Shown here in pieces: positions 1 through 9,222 of a stretch of DNA of 64,000 nucleotides. Position numbers and translations under genes: made by a program. The stretch is from CAYOOP01 sp964405685 (GTDB taxonomy: Bacteria; Pseudomonadota; Alphaproteobacteria; Rickettsiales; SXRF01). The notes beneath the pieces are model-generated. The model had not been told where the DNA came from. It made no database searches and worked only from the letters and a program-made list of their open reading frames with translations. The stretch's first letter is position 1; each line of letters starts with the position of its first letter. Location of the stretch: NCBI GenBank assembly GCA_964405685.1, contig CAYOOP010000008.1, forward strand, positions 5,376 through 69,375, written 5' to 3'.

Positions 1-289
1 AATCTATTACATGACCGGGTGATCTGGTGATCGAGTGATAGACGCCCACCGCTGTTGGCGAAATATCAAAGCCTTCCACTTGAACTTCGGGAAAATATTC
101 TCTTAGGCGCAGGCTATTGTAGCCATCCCCGCAGCAAATATCGCCGACGAGAGTGTGGTTTGCGTTTAATTGGTCGAAGAGTACGTCGTAGATAAAACGT
201 TTGCGATAAAGGGTGGATTCTGCATCGTAATAGTGATCGGCGTACAGGTCGTGCATGGTCTCGAAATGGGCTGCCTGTATGTTTTCCAT
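1..289 (-). CDS. Class I SAM-dependent methyltransferase (N-terminal part, runs off window)
   Basis: The reverse strand reads in frame from an ATG at 289 to the window edge, giving the first 96 residues. Residues 49-56 read GDICCGDG, the glycine-rich S-adenosylmethionine-binding loop of class I methyltransferases; the stretch VEGFDIS about 22 residues later fits the second strand that ends in an acidic residue binding the ribose. The substrate cannot be told. The gene is divergent from the large membrane protein that starts at 370, with about 80 bp between the start codons. The C-terminal part lies outside the window, so completeness cannot be judged. The nearby envelope genes make a cell-surface or polysaccharide role possible, but that is only a guess from context. 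Confidence 0.75.
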   Translation of the reverse strand, partial: MENIQAAHFETMHDLYADHYYDAESTLYRKRFIYDVLFDQLNANHTLVGDICCGDGYNSLRLREYFPEVQVEGFDISPTAVGVYHSITRSPGHVID

Positions 290-369
290 GACGGTATCTA
301 TGTAGAATTCTAAGCGCGCGCGCAAGATAAAAGCATTGAAGTTGCTATGGTTTCTGGTAGCTCAAATCT

Positions 370-2676
370 ATGAAAAGTATCACCATTCCCCTGCCCTGCA
401 ACCCCGCGCTTGGGCTGTGTCTTGGTTTTTCAGCCATTGCCGTCATCGTATTCGTTATTTTTTCTTCTTTTCCTTACGCGAACCCTAACCATCACGCGCT
501 GGATTTTTTGCTGGTGTTTCTGACCTTCGGGTTTATGGGCGCACTGCTTACGCCGTTGTTTGATCGTGATATCACGATTGTCTCGTTAAGTTTGGCGTTT
601 GTGCTTTCGTATGCGGTCTATAGCTGCCTGGCACTGAGCTTAAAAATGTTGGGGCTTGGATTTGAGGTGTTCGAAACACTGTGGTTAGTCTTACTGGCTA
701 TTGCAGCATGGCACGCACGTGGGTATGGGCGCGGCAGCAAGCTACATTTGAGTTCGCTGTTTGTATGTGCCTTAGCCCTCGTGCTCACCGCTACCTATTT
801 TGCCTATCCTTCTAATTTTGATCAGAGCTATTTCCAACCTTCTTATTACTACGGCGTGTTACATCGCGATTTTAGTTCTAGCAATTTAGATGTCGTGCCT
901 TTTGGGATTACGGAGGCCCAGCCGCGCTTTCAGGCCAATGTGTATCACGCTCTTTTTGCCTTATTTTCTACCCTCACCGGCATTGATCCGTTCTTGCTTG
1001 CGCTGCATATCGCCTCGCCTTACATCGGCTTTTTTCTTCTGATTGCGATGCCGGCGTTGGTGTGGGAGCTTTTTAACCGGCGTATGAATGTGCTCATTCC
1101 TTTTTTGGCAACGCTTTCATGCGTTTTGTTTATTAGCGTTTGGGATGATCACTTTTTTGTCTATTGGCACCATTTCAACCTGTTAAATAGCCCCACATTA
1201 GACAAAAACTTTTGTCAGTTTTTGCTGCTGCCCGTTGTGAGCCTTGTTTTTTTCAATGCTGTGACGAGCACCCAAAAACGGTGGTGTATTTTGTTTTTGG
1301 GCCTGTTGCCCGCGGTTGCTGCTTCTCATCCTTTGGCACCGCTCTATCTATTACTAATGATAGGTCTTATTTTTGTAAGCCTACTAACCGATTTGCGCGC
1401 TCACAAAACGACGGGGCTTGTGGGCATTGCGCTTACGTTGATCCTAGTGGCAGGCGTGGCAGCTCCTTCTGAAATTCAAATCTATTTCAATCACATTTTG
1501 GCGTTTGATGCCGCCCATTATGCGGAGCGGCATTATTGGAGTGGTCAATATGCAGGACCGCAGAATTCGGTACAATATTTTCAAGGAACATTGTTTCCTT
1601 TCATCCGTAAGGAAATCTATTTTCAAGACGCCATTATTGTGTTTTCGGCGTTTTGTTTTGCGTTGTGGTCGCTACATTTACGGCAACGGAAAGAACTGCG
1701 TGGCTACGCAATGGCGGGGTTTTTATCGTCGCTATGTTTAATTCTGCTTGCCGTGGTCGGGCCTCAGAGCCTTTCGCTTCCGGGATATGTTGCGATGGTT
1801 GCTATCCTAGGAGTTGTTTCCTGGCGGATGCTTTTTATGGAAGCAACCATGCTCTATGCTTTTGCCTATCGGCTTCAGTTTTTCAATCAAGCCGGGCTGG
1901 TGTTGCTGCACGCGGCGGTTTCTGTAGCGCTTTATTTTAAACCTGAAATGTTCCGCGGGCTGGAACGATTGCATTGGTTTTACTTCGGCTATTTTTCAAT
2001 CGTGTGGATAGGGTGTTATCTTTTATTTCTTATGCAAAGCGCTCTGCGCCTGTGTGTGGCATGGTCGAGGAAAACAACGTCGTATGTGGTGTTGTTAGGT
2101 GCCTCTGTCGCCAGTGCCGCAATGATCGTTTTTGGCTTTTTGGTTTCTGTAGAAGCCGTGCAAATCAAACCTCTCTACGCAAACGGGCCTATCTCATTTA
2201 CCCCCTATGTGAACCGCGGTGAGTATTTTATGCGCATTACTGGAAGTAAAAACATCATCCACAAAGCGTACGAACGCCGTGATGTTCGTCCACGGTTGCA
2301 GATGCCTCCGTGGATGCTTGCGGATGATCGGTTTTTATACCTTGATTCAACCAAGGTGGATTATTTCGACTTTTATCTTTTGAAAACGTCAGCCTGGTAT
2401 AGTGCGGCGTATACGGATGCTTACGCACTTCAAAAGCTGGGGCCAAGCTTTATGGAGCAATTGACTAGCTATTGGGATGTAAAAGATGGAAAAATCTCCT
2501 GCGCGACCATGCAGTTTTTGCTGAAGCAACGCGTCTCCATCCTGATTACGGATCAGCAGGAATATGTAGCGTCGTTAAAACGACAGGATCTGTTTAATAT
2601 CGAGAGTATCGAACCTGACGTATACCGACTGGCGGCGCCTAATCATGCAAAAATCAAAACACTCTGCGCGCACTAA
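370..2676 (+). CDS. Large polytopic membrane protein, possible GT-C type glycosyltransferase
   Basis: A 768-residue protein. About a dozen or more hydrophobic segments fill residues 15-600, followed by a mostly soluble C-terminal region from about 605 to the end. That layout, and a loop of charged and aromatic residues after the early helices (around residues 150-190), resemble GT-C glycosyltransferases and other undecaprenyl-linked sugar transferases, but I see no diagnostic catalytic motif and do not assign a function. It ends 2 bp from the convergent acyltransferase gene, and lies beside a methyltransferase and an acyltransferase, which points to the cell envelope. The start at 370 is the first ATG of the open frame; no strong ribosome-binding site is visible. 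Confidence 0.6.
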   Translation: MKSITIPLPCNPALGLCLGFSAIAVIVFVIFSSFPYANPNHHALDFLLVFLTFGFMGALLTPLFDRDITIVSLSLAFVLSYAVYSCLALSLKMLGLGFEVFETLWLVLLAIAAWHARGYGRGSKLHLSSLFVCALALVLTATYFAYPSNFDQSYFQPSYYYGVLHRDFSSSNLDVVPFGITEAQPRFQANVYHALFALFSTLTGIDPFLLALHIASPYIGFFLLIAMPALVWELFNRRMNVLIPFLATLSCVLFISVWDDHFFVYWHHFNLLNSPTLDKNFCQFLLLPVVSLVFFNAVTSTQKRWCILFLGLLPAVAASHPLAPLYLLLMIGLIFVSLLTDLRAHKTTGLVGIALTLILVAGVAAPSEIQIYFNHILAFDAAHYAERHYWSGQYAGPQNSVQYFQGTLFPFIRKEIYFQDAIIVFSAFCFALWSLHLRQRKELRGYAMAGFLSSLCLILLAVVGPQSLSLPGYVAMVAILGVVSWRMLFMEATMLYAFAYRLQFFNQAGLVLLHAAVSVALYFKPEMFRGLERLHWFYFGYFSIVWIGCYLLFLMQSALRLCVAWSRKTTSYVVLLGASVASAAMIVFGFLVSVEAVQIKPLYANGPISFTPYVNRGEYFMRITGSKNIIHKAYERRDVRPRLQMPPWMLADDRFLYLDSTKVDYFDFYLLKTSAWYSAAYTDAYALQKLGPSFMEQLTSYWDVKDGKISCATMQFLLKQRVSILITDQQEYVASLKRQDLFNIESIEPDVYRLAAPNHAKIKTLCAH

Positions 2677-2678
2677 GT

Positions 2679-4640
2679 CTATTTCCCTTCATGAAGAAGG
2701 TAGCTAGCAATCATTTTATCTTTGATCATTCGTTCGCCGAAGACGGTTTCACCGTAGGTACTCCAGTGATCTTCGTTGGTGTAGGTGAACTGGCCTTGGT
2801 AGTATAAATCGCCGGGCTCAAAATGCGTGAGCGCGAGCTTGGAGCGGTAGGTAATGTTAGCGGCCGGGTGGTCGCGGTTAAGGGCTTCCAGATATGCATC
2901 TACATCGCCTATGTCTTGTTTAAAGTGAGGTATCAGCTTGGGGCGTAGGACGTTGACGGAGCGGAGATCTTCCAACAGCTCCGCTTGCGGGCCTAGCCAG
3001 AGCACGGGGACCGAAACGGCGATGCGTTTGAGATAATCATACGTCTGCCCTACGAAATCGGCGTTCACGGGAAGGCGAGAATTGCGGGTGAGGAAATAAC
3101 CGCCACTTTGCGAATAGATCACCACACGAATGGTATCTTTGTGTTCGGCGATGAAGCGATCAAGCGCCGCATGTTCGCATTCCGGTACGGCGTCGAAGGG
3201 GTGGCAACCTTCTTGAGCGATGCTGACAACAAAGGGGGTAGAGGCAACACTTGCTAGGCTGTTATAGAGATCCATGCCGTGGCTATCGCCGATGATGAGT
3301 ACGGATTTGCCATGCTTTTGGTGGCAGGCCTGATAGCGGGTGACGAAGGATGAGGTGACGGCACGTTCCCAGAATTTGCAGGCATGGTCGGTATACATGT
3401 GGGTGTAGTCGCCAGTGGCGGTCGCATCTTCCAGTTTTTGGTAGAGCTCGGCTTGCTCGGCGTTGAAACGGGCTTTGTAGGTCCGCTCAAATCCGCCGCT
3501 CAGATAGCCGGCAAGACCCAAAGCAATGAGTGCGAATGTGACGCTGCTGCAGGCGATCATCATCTGTTTGCGAGGGATGATTTCTTTATGGCGGAACGGC
3601 GTTTCAACAAAGCGCTGCGTGAGATAGGCAAGCACCAGGCTTGTGACAGCAAGAATGGCAAAAACAAGCGGTCGGGGCGTTTCAAAATAATAAATGCGTG
3701 CGAAGGCAAACAAAGGCTGGTGCCAAAGATAGGCACTGTAGGAAATAAGGCCGATGCTGGTCATCAGCCGTAGTGAGAGTAGCTTGGCAACGGGGGTGTT
3801 TTCAGTGGCAAATAAAATAATGAGCGCGGCACCGAGGGTGGGCAAAAGTGCGTAGACGCCTGGAAAGGGGATGGATTTATCGCATAGGAAAATAGCGGCT
3901 AAAATAAACGTGAGCCCGAGTGCGGATAGGGCGTTGTTCCAGCGGCTGGGTTTGCTACACCAGTAAACAGACAATAGCGCTGCTAGCGAGCCTACGAACA
4001 ACTCCCACGCACGCGAGGGAAGCAGGAAGAAATTGGCTTCGGTTTTACCGCGGCTGATAATCAATTCGCTGATGCCAAACGATGCGAGGGCGCAAAATAA
4101 AATAAATATCCCCAACCGTTTGGGGCCGAGCCGCCAGCAGAACACCAGCAACAGTGGAAAGAAGAGATAGTATTGTTCTTCAACGCCGAGACTCCAGGTG
4201 TGCAGCAAGGGTTTTTCTTCGGCGGCGATATCGAAATAGCTGCTTCTGCGCCAGAAATAGATGTTTGAACCGAAGACTAAGACCGCGGCGATGCTTGCAA
4301 AAAAGTTTTTGAGTTGCGTAAGCGGCATCCACCACCAAGCAAAGGGTACGCAAACGATGGTGACGCAAAGCAGCGCGGGTAAAATGCGGCGGGCACGGCG
4401 TTCGTAAAATCTGGCGATGGAGAACGTGCCTGCCTGTTTTTCGCTGAGGATGATGGACGTAATGAGATAGCCGCTGATGACGAAGAAGACATCCACACCT
4501 ACAAAACCGCCGCTAAAGAGCTCAAACCCCGCGTGAAATAAAATAACGGGTAAAACAGCAAGGGCGCGCAAGCCATCGATTTCCGGGCGGTAGGCCAGGT
4601 TTTTGTAGGTGTTGTGGGTGTTGCTCGGTAAAAAGCTCAT
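2679..4640 (-). CDS. Acyltransferase, AT3 membrane domain plus C-terminal SGNH domain (OatA-like)
   Basis: A 653-residue protein. The N-terminus (about residues 18-60) has the signature of the acyltransferase-3 family: EIDGLRALAV, then LFHAGFE and GVDVFFVISGYLI. Around ten membrane segments follow to about residue 385. The C-terminal third is a soluble SGNH/GDSL-like domain: VLIIGDSHGMDL carries the nucleophile serine, and EDHWSTYG near the end carries the Asp-His pair. Proteins of this architecture move an acyl group, usually acetyl, across the inner membrane onto peptidoglycan, O-antigen or exopolysaccharide. The start overlaps the stop of the upstream antiporter gene by 4 bp (ATGA), so the two are probably translated from one message. 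The acceptor polymer is unknown. Confidence 0.87.
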   Translation of the reverse strand: MSFLPSNTHNTYKNLAYRPEIDGLRALAVLPVILFHAGFELFSGGFVGVDVFFVISGYLITSIILSEKQAGTFSIARFYERRARRILPALLCVTIVCVPFAWWWMPLTQLKNFFASIAAVLVFGSNIYFWRRSSYFDIAAEEKPLLHTWSLGVEEQYYLFFPLLLVFCWRLGPKRLGIFILFCALASFGISELIISRGKTEANFFLLPSRAWELFVGSLAALLSVYWCSKPSRWNNALSALGLTFILAAIFLCDKSIPFPGVYALLPTLGAALIILFATENTPVAKLLSLRLMTSIGLISYSAYLWHQPLFAFARIYYFETPRPLVFAILAVTSLVLAYLTQRFVETPFRHKEIIPRKQMMIACSSVTFALIALGLAGYLSGGFERTYKARFNAEQAELYQKLEDATATGDYTHMYTDHACKFWERAVTSSFVTRYQACHQKHGKSVLIIGDSHGMDLYNSLASVASTPFVVSIAQEGCHPFDAVPECEHAALDRFIAEHKDTIRVVIYSQSGGYFLTRNSRLPVNADFVGQTYDYLKRIAVSVPVLWLGPQAELLEDLRSVNVLRPKLIPHFKQDIGDVDAYLEALNRDHPAANITYRSKLALTHFEPGDLYYQGQFTYTNEDHWSTYGETVFGERMIKDKMIASYLLHEGK

Positions 4641-6364
4641 CCAGCCGCCTCTCCTTCCCCTTCGGCCACGCGGGTGAGCGCGTAGTCGGAGGCGCGGAAG
4701 GCGTCAATGACGGAGGCAACTTCTTGGTCTTCGATGCCGATTTCGCGCAGGAGTGCACCGCCGAGTTGCAGGCTTGTTTCGAACATCTCGGCAATCGCGA
4801 GATTGGCGCCTAAGCGTTCGAGTTGTTGCACCTGTTCGATGTTGTGCGCGCGCGCGATAATCGGAATGTCGGTTTTGAGGCCGCGCGCAGCCATGATGGT
4901 GCGGGCGGAAATGGAGGTATCGGCGTGGGTGATGACAGCGGCCCGGGCACGGTCCATCCCGACTGCTTTGAGCACCAGTTTGCGGCTGGCATCGCCAAAG
5001 TGGATGGGCAGGCCTTTGGCGCGTTCTTCGCGCACGAGTAGTGGGTTGCTGTCTAGTGCGACATAAGGCACACCTTCCGCTTCAAGCAGGCGCGCAATGG
5101 TGTGACCGACGCGGCCGAAACCGGAGATGATGACGTGATCAGATAGATCAGTTGATTCTTCGAGCGATTGGCGAAGGGTGTGGCGTTCGCGGCCGGAGAG
5201 GCGGAGTTCCAATTGCCTGCCGAATTCGGCGAGCATGGGGGTGAGCGCCATGGTGGCGGTGATAACGACGAGTAATACCTCTGCCGCTTCACGCGAGAGC
5301 AAGCTGTTGCTGGTAGCGAGGCCAAACACTACGAAAGCAAATTCACCCGCTTGGGACATGAGGAATCCGGCGTTAATGGAGGTGCCGATAGGCATGGAGA
5401 ATATGCGGGCGATGGTATAGATAACCGTGCCTTTAATGAGGAGTACACCGACAACGATCCCTACCATCAGACCCCAATTCTGGAGTACGAAACGCCAATC
5501 CAGCGACATACCGACCGTCATAAAGAAGAGGCCTAGGAAGAGGCCTTTGTAAGGCATGATGTCGGCTTCGACTTGTAATTTATATTCGGTTTCGGCAATG
5601 AGCAACCCGGCGAGGAATGCGCCCATGGCGGCGGATAAACCTGCGACGTAGCTGGCATACGCAGTTGCAATGACCAGAAGCAACGTGGTTGCGGTTGAAA
5701 GTTCTTGATCACGCAAATGCGTCACCATGCGAAACAATGGGCGGATGATGCGCCTGCCGATGATGATAATCAACGCAGCAGCGACGAAGGCTTTGATGGT
5801 AGCCGTTACCATGGCTTCAGCGAAGGCTTCACCTTCAGAGAACATTTGTACCAAGACAAGCAATGGAATGACTGCCAGGTCTTGGAGAATCAACATTGCA
5901 AGGGCGAGCCTGCCGGTTTGGGTATGACGCTGCCCGGTTTCGCCAGCCACTTGCAGCACGATGGCGGTAGAAGACATAGCGAGGCCACCACCGATTAAAA
6001 CCGCGGCAGAAATAGGTTGGCCGAAGAGGGAAGCAACGGCGGTGAAGGCTGCAGCCGTGAGTAATACTTGCGCGGTGCCTAGACCAAAAACGTGACTACG
6101 CATGGCTTTGAGGCGGTTGAAGGACAGTTCGAGGCCAATGATGAAGAGGAGGAATACGACACCAAATTCAGCGATCATGCTTTTGCTTGCGGTGGCATCC
6201 ACCAGCTGAAACCCATACGGACCTATGACCAAACCTGCCAACAAATAGCCCAGCACCGGGCTTAGCCGAAGCGCGCGAAACACCCCAACGCTAAGCACAG
6301 CGGCCAATAAAATAACAAAAGGAGTAAATAGCGGATTCTCGTGCATATCGATCCACTTATTCAT
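4637..6364 (-). CDS. CPA2-family cation/proton antiporter with RCK_N domain (KefB/YbaL type)
   Basis: A 575-residue inner-membrane protein. Residues 1-385 form the Na+/H+ exchanger domain with about twelve membrane segments. Residues from about 410 to 530 form a TrkA/RCK nucleotide-binding domain: HVIISGFGRVGHTIARLLE is the Rossmann glycine motif, followed by an acidic residue after VPYVALDSN. The family exchanges K+ or Na+ for protons and is often gated by glutathione adducts or NAD(H). There is no TrkA_C domain after RCK_N, which fits the YbaL/KefB branch. Two starts are possible: ATG at 6364, or ATG at 6346, which has a better AAGTGGA ribosome-binding site. The acyltransferase gene follows with a 4-bp overlap. 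The ion specificity is not readable. Confidence 0.85.
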   Translation of the reverse strand: MNKWIDMHENPLFTPFVILLAAVLSVGVFRALRLSPVLGYLLAGLVIGPYGFQLVDATASKSMIAEFGVVFLLFIIGLELSFNRLKAMRSHVFGLGTAQVLLTAAAFTAVASLFGQPISAAVLIGGGLAMSSTAIVLQVAGETGQRHTQTGRLALAMLILQDLAVIPLLVLVQMFSEGEAFAEAMVTATIKAFVAAALIIIIGRRIIRPLFRMVTHLRDQELSTATTLLLVIATAYASYVAGLSAAMGAFLAGLLIAETEYKLQVEADIMPYKGLFLGLFFMTVGMSLDWRFVLQNWGLMVGIVVGVLLIKGTVIYTIARIFSMPIGTSINAGFLMSQAGEFAFVVFGLATSNSLLSREAAEVLLVVITATMALTPMLAEFGRQLELRLSGRERHTLRQSLEESTDLSDHVIISGFGRVGHTIARLLEAEGVPYVALDSNPLLVREERAKGLPIHFGDASRKLVLKAVGMDRARAAVITHADTSISARTIMAARGLKTDIPIIARAHNIEQVQQLERLGANLAIAEMFETSLQLGGALLREIGIEDQEVASVIDAFRASDYALTRVAEGEGEAAG

Positions 6365-6468
6365 GGAAATGATGGCTTGCCAACTGGAGAATTAGAAAAG
6401 AAATCAATTATTAATATTAATCTAGTATGTTTGATGTACCATGATGGCGAATTTGATCAGGGAACCTC

Positions 6469-7011
6469 ATGCCAGAAGCAAAAAAGAAACCAAGTGCCCA
6501 ACATTTGTTTTTTGTCCACAAGCGCATTGCGCAATGGGCCAAGGAAAATGAATTTTCTGAGCAAGGAAATAGTATTTCGCGTGCCATTGCTGATGCGGAA
6601 GCCACTCCCGATATCTCCTATGGTGGACCGCTGGCAGATGCGGTCAGACAAATCGCAGAGGCTCGGCTTCCCGTACTTGCGGCGCATTTACACGAAACAT
6701 TGGACGCCTGCGCCGCCATTGCGGAGAAAAGCGAGGCATTGCCCGCAGAGATCGTTCAATACATGCGCACTGTTCATGTATGGGCGAAAGAACGAGCTCC
6801 ATCACCACAAGATTCCATCAACAACCTTGGCAAATATCTTACATGGCATGAATCGCCGCCGGTGAAACCGGAAACATCGTATCCTGTAAAAAGCGTGTCT
6901 CGCCGCACGAAACCCGTCCGCTCCAAACCTACGAACTATTCTGATTACGTTATGCAAGCGATGGATGAACTGGAAGACCAAAGAGATGACCGCGGCCCCA
7001 GAGCAAAATAA
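6469..7011 (+). CDS. Hypothetical protein, 180 aa
   Basis: I do not recognise this protein. It starts at ATG 6469 behind GATCAGGGAACC; an overlapping longer open frame from 6341 is in another frame and is not favoured. There is no signal peptide or membrane segment. Residues 1-130 are predicted alpha-helical and alternately charged; the C-terminal 50 residues are rich in Lys, Arg, Pro and Ser and end with an acidic stretch, suggesting a disordered tail. It is divergent from the antiporter gene and the region before it is AT-rich (6395-6440), a plausible promoter. A 265-bp gap without genes separates it from uvrC. Confidence 0.55.
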   Translation: MPEAKKKPSAQHLFFVHKRIAQWAKENEFSEQGNSISRAIADAEATPDISYGGPLADAVRQIAEARLPVLAAHLHETLDACAAIAEKSEALPAEIVQYMRTVHVWAKERAPSPQDSINNLGKYLTWHESPPVKPETSYPVKSVSRRTKPVRSKPTNYSDYVMQAMDELEDQRDDRGPRAK

Positions 7012-7275
7012 TACTTGTTTACACCTGCTGCCTCAGGCATAATTGCCCTCGATAACTAGGCAATATTTTCCTCTATAAGATTTTTATACTATTGCATTTT
7101 TCATAAATATCATTATGTTATTCAAATGCCCGTTTTTTAGGCAGAATCGACTAACCTACGGTATTATCGAATTTGAAACTATTTGGGCATGGCCTTATTC
7201 ACAGATTTATCCACAGGTTTCGTGGATAGGTTTTGGTAAGTTACGGCCACCCACGTTTTGTCTATACTCCGCACC

Positions 7276-9222
7276 ATGACTACTTCAATCGCAACAGGAA
7301 TTGAAACACTCAAAAACGCTCTCGCGACGATGGCGGAAACGAGCGGCGTCTATCAAATGCGTGCTGAAGACGGAACGATTCTCTACATCGGTAAAGCGAA
7401 GAATCTCAAAAATCGCGTGAGTAATTATACGAATTTCGCGCAATTGCCACTGCGCCTGCAACGCATGGTAGCTCTCGTGCGCAGCGTGGAAGTTGTGCCG
7501 ACAGAAAATGAAGCAGCAGCGCTCGTGATGGAAGCGAGCTTGATTAAAAAAGAACGTCCGCGCTATAATGTGCTGCTCAAAGACGACAAGTCGTTCCCGT
7601 ATATTTTATTTTCGGATCATGCGTTCCCGCGCATCTCAAAATACCGCGGCAATCGGCAGGGCAAGGGGCAGTATTTCGGGCCGTTTGTCTCAGTGGGCGC
7701 CATGTATGAGACGATGGAGCTGTTGCAAAAAACCTTTTTACTGCGCCCCTGCTCCGATTCGATTTTCAGCAATCGCTCGCGCCCGTGTCTGCAATATCAG
7801 ATCAAACGCTGCAGTGCGCCGTGCGTGAAATATATCAACGAAGAAGAGTATGGCGGGCTGATTAAACAGGCGTCGCGGTTTTTAAATGGCCAGGCGCAGG
7901 AGATACGCAGTGAGATATCCGATGCAATGCAAGCGGCAAGCGATGCGCAGGATTATGAACGCGCGGCACAATTGCGGGATCGGCTTAAAGCCACTACCGC
8001 CGTACAGAGGGAACATGCCGCGATTCCGGATTTGATTGATGCGGATGTATTCCTTTGTTACCGCGAAAACGAGCGCACGTGTGTATACGTTGGAAGTTAC
8101 CGCAGCGGGAATTATTTGGGGCATGAATATCATTTCCCGGCCAATACGGAGGATACAGCAACGTTTGAGATTCTATCTCTGTGTATCTTGAATCACTATA
8201 GCTCGCACCCCTGCCCTAAGCTTGTGATCGTAAATACAGGTGAGGCGGAGGAGATGCAAGAGCTTGCAGGTGCGCTTAAATTGCAAAATGGCACTGCGGT
8301 GTCGGTGGAATTCCCCAAGCGCGGCAGCCGAGTGAAGGCGCTTGAGCGCGGGGAGCTGCTTGCACAAGACGCATTGAAACGCCGCAAAGCTAGCAATATG
8401 TTTGACGTTGGAACTTGGGGTGCGCTCACTGAATTATTGGGTTTACCGAAAGATCCAAAACGGATTGAGATTTATGATAACAGCCACATTATGGGCGCGC
8501 ATGCGATTGGCGCGATGGTGGTGGCAACGCCGGAGGGATTCCAGAAAACGAACTATCGGACGTTTAATATCAAGAGTGAGCTCGTCGCGGGGGATGATTA
8601 CGCGATGATGCGTGAGATGCTTTCTCGGCGGTTGAAATCTTTATGTCAAACTGAACCTCCCCCGCTTGCGGGGGAGGGCAACGGAGCTTACGCTCGTCAG
8701 AGCGTTAGCGCAGTGGGTGGGGTAAATTCCCCCCTGAATCCCCCCGCTTGCGGGGGGAACTTAGAAATAGAAGCTATTCAGCCGGATTTGATGATTATTG
8801 ATGGTGGCGTGGGGCATTTGGGTGCGGCGCTTCAGGTGTTGGAAACGCTCGGGCTGCAACATTTGCAAGTGATAGGCGTTGCCAAAGGCGTGGACCGCAA
8901 TGCGGGGCGGGAATGGATCCATGTGCCGGGTAAGGAACCGTTTCAATTGTCGGTAGGGGATGCGCGGTTGCATTTGCTGCAGAATTTGCGGGACGAGGCG
9001 CACCGGTTCGCCATCGGCACCCATCGCCGCAAGCGTTCGCGCGAGACGATGCGTTCGGAGTTGGATGATATTCCGAACATCGGCCCCAAACGCAAAAAAG
9101 CATTGCTGCAATATTTCGGCTCACGCAAGGATGTCGCGAGCGCGAGCGTGCAGGAATTGCAAAAAGTGGAGGGTATTAGCGCTGTTGTGGCGAAACAGAT
9201 TTTTGAATATTTTCAGAAGTAG
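7276..9222 (+). CDS. uvrC: Excinuclease ABC subunit C
   Basis: UvrC makes both incisions around damaged DNA in nucleotide excision repair with UvrA and UvrB. The N-terminus has the GIY-YIG nuclease (SGVYQMRAEDGTILYIGKA, residues 22-42). A UVR motif (about 220-255) binds UvrB. The RNase-H-like C-terminal nuclease contains DNSHIMGAHAIGAMVV and DLMIIDGGVGHLGAAL. A tandem helix-hairpin-helix (DIPNIGPKRKKALLQYF, and VEGISAVVAKQIFEYF) ends it. I chose ATG 7276 rather than the TTG at 7258 because homology begins just after it. Odd: about 40 extra residues (about 457-499), encoded by a palindromic repeat at 8650-8765, sit between RRLK and the IDGG motif, so the protein is about 648 aa versus about 610 in E. 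coli. Confidence 0.95.
   Translation: MTTSIATGIETLKNALATMAETSGVYQMRAEDGTILYIGKAKNLKNRVSNYTNFAQLPLRLQRMVALVRSVEVVPTENEAAALVMEASLIKKERPRYNVLLKDDKSFPYILFSDHAFPRISKYRGNRQGKGQYFGPFVSVGAMYETMELLQKTFLLRPCSDSIFSNRSRPCLQYQIKRCSAPCVKYINEEEYGGLIKQASRFLNGQAQEIRSEISDAMQAASDAQDYERAAQLRDRLKATTAVQREHAAIPDLIDADVFLCYRENERTCVYVGSYRSGNYLGHEYHFPANTEDTATFEILSLCILNHYSSHPCPKLVIVNTGEAEEMQELAGALKLQNGTAVSVEFPKRGSRVKALERGELLAQDALKRRKASNMFDVGTWGALTELLGLPKDPKRIEIYDNSHIMGAHAIGAMVVATPEGFQKTNYRTFNIKSELVAGDDYAMMREMLSRRLKSLCQTEPPPLAGEGNGAYARQSVSAVGGVNSPLNPPACGGNLEIEAIQPDLMIIDGGVGHLGAALQVLETLGLQHLQVIGVAKGVDRNAGREWIHVPGKEPFQLSVGDARLHLLQNLRDEAHRFAIGTHRRKRSRETMRSELDDIPNIGPKRKKALLQYFGSRKDVASASVQELQKVEGISAVVAKQIFEYFQK
8650..8765. 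repeat. Palindromic repeat carried in frame inside uvrC
   Basis: Three perfect inverted repeats follow one another: 8656-8665/8668-8677 (10-bp arms CCTCCCCCGC), 8690-8695/8700-8705 (ACGCTC arms) and 8740-8747/8750-8757 (CCCCCCGC arms). The C- and G-runs are unlike the rest of uvrC but like the hairpins inside the MITE copies at 22122 and 57336. The stretch is read through without a stop and gives Pro/Gly-rich residues such as EPPPLAGEGNG and LNPPACGGN. The insertion falls in a linker of UvrC that varies in length between species, so function is probably kept. It resembles in kind the Rickettsia palindromic elements that sit inside genes. Confidence 0.75.
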
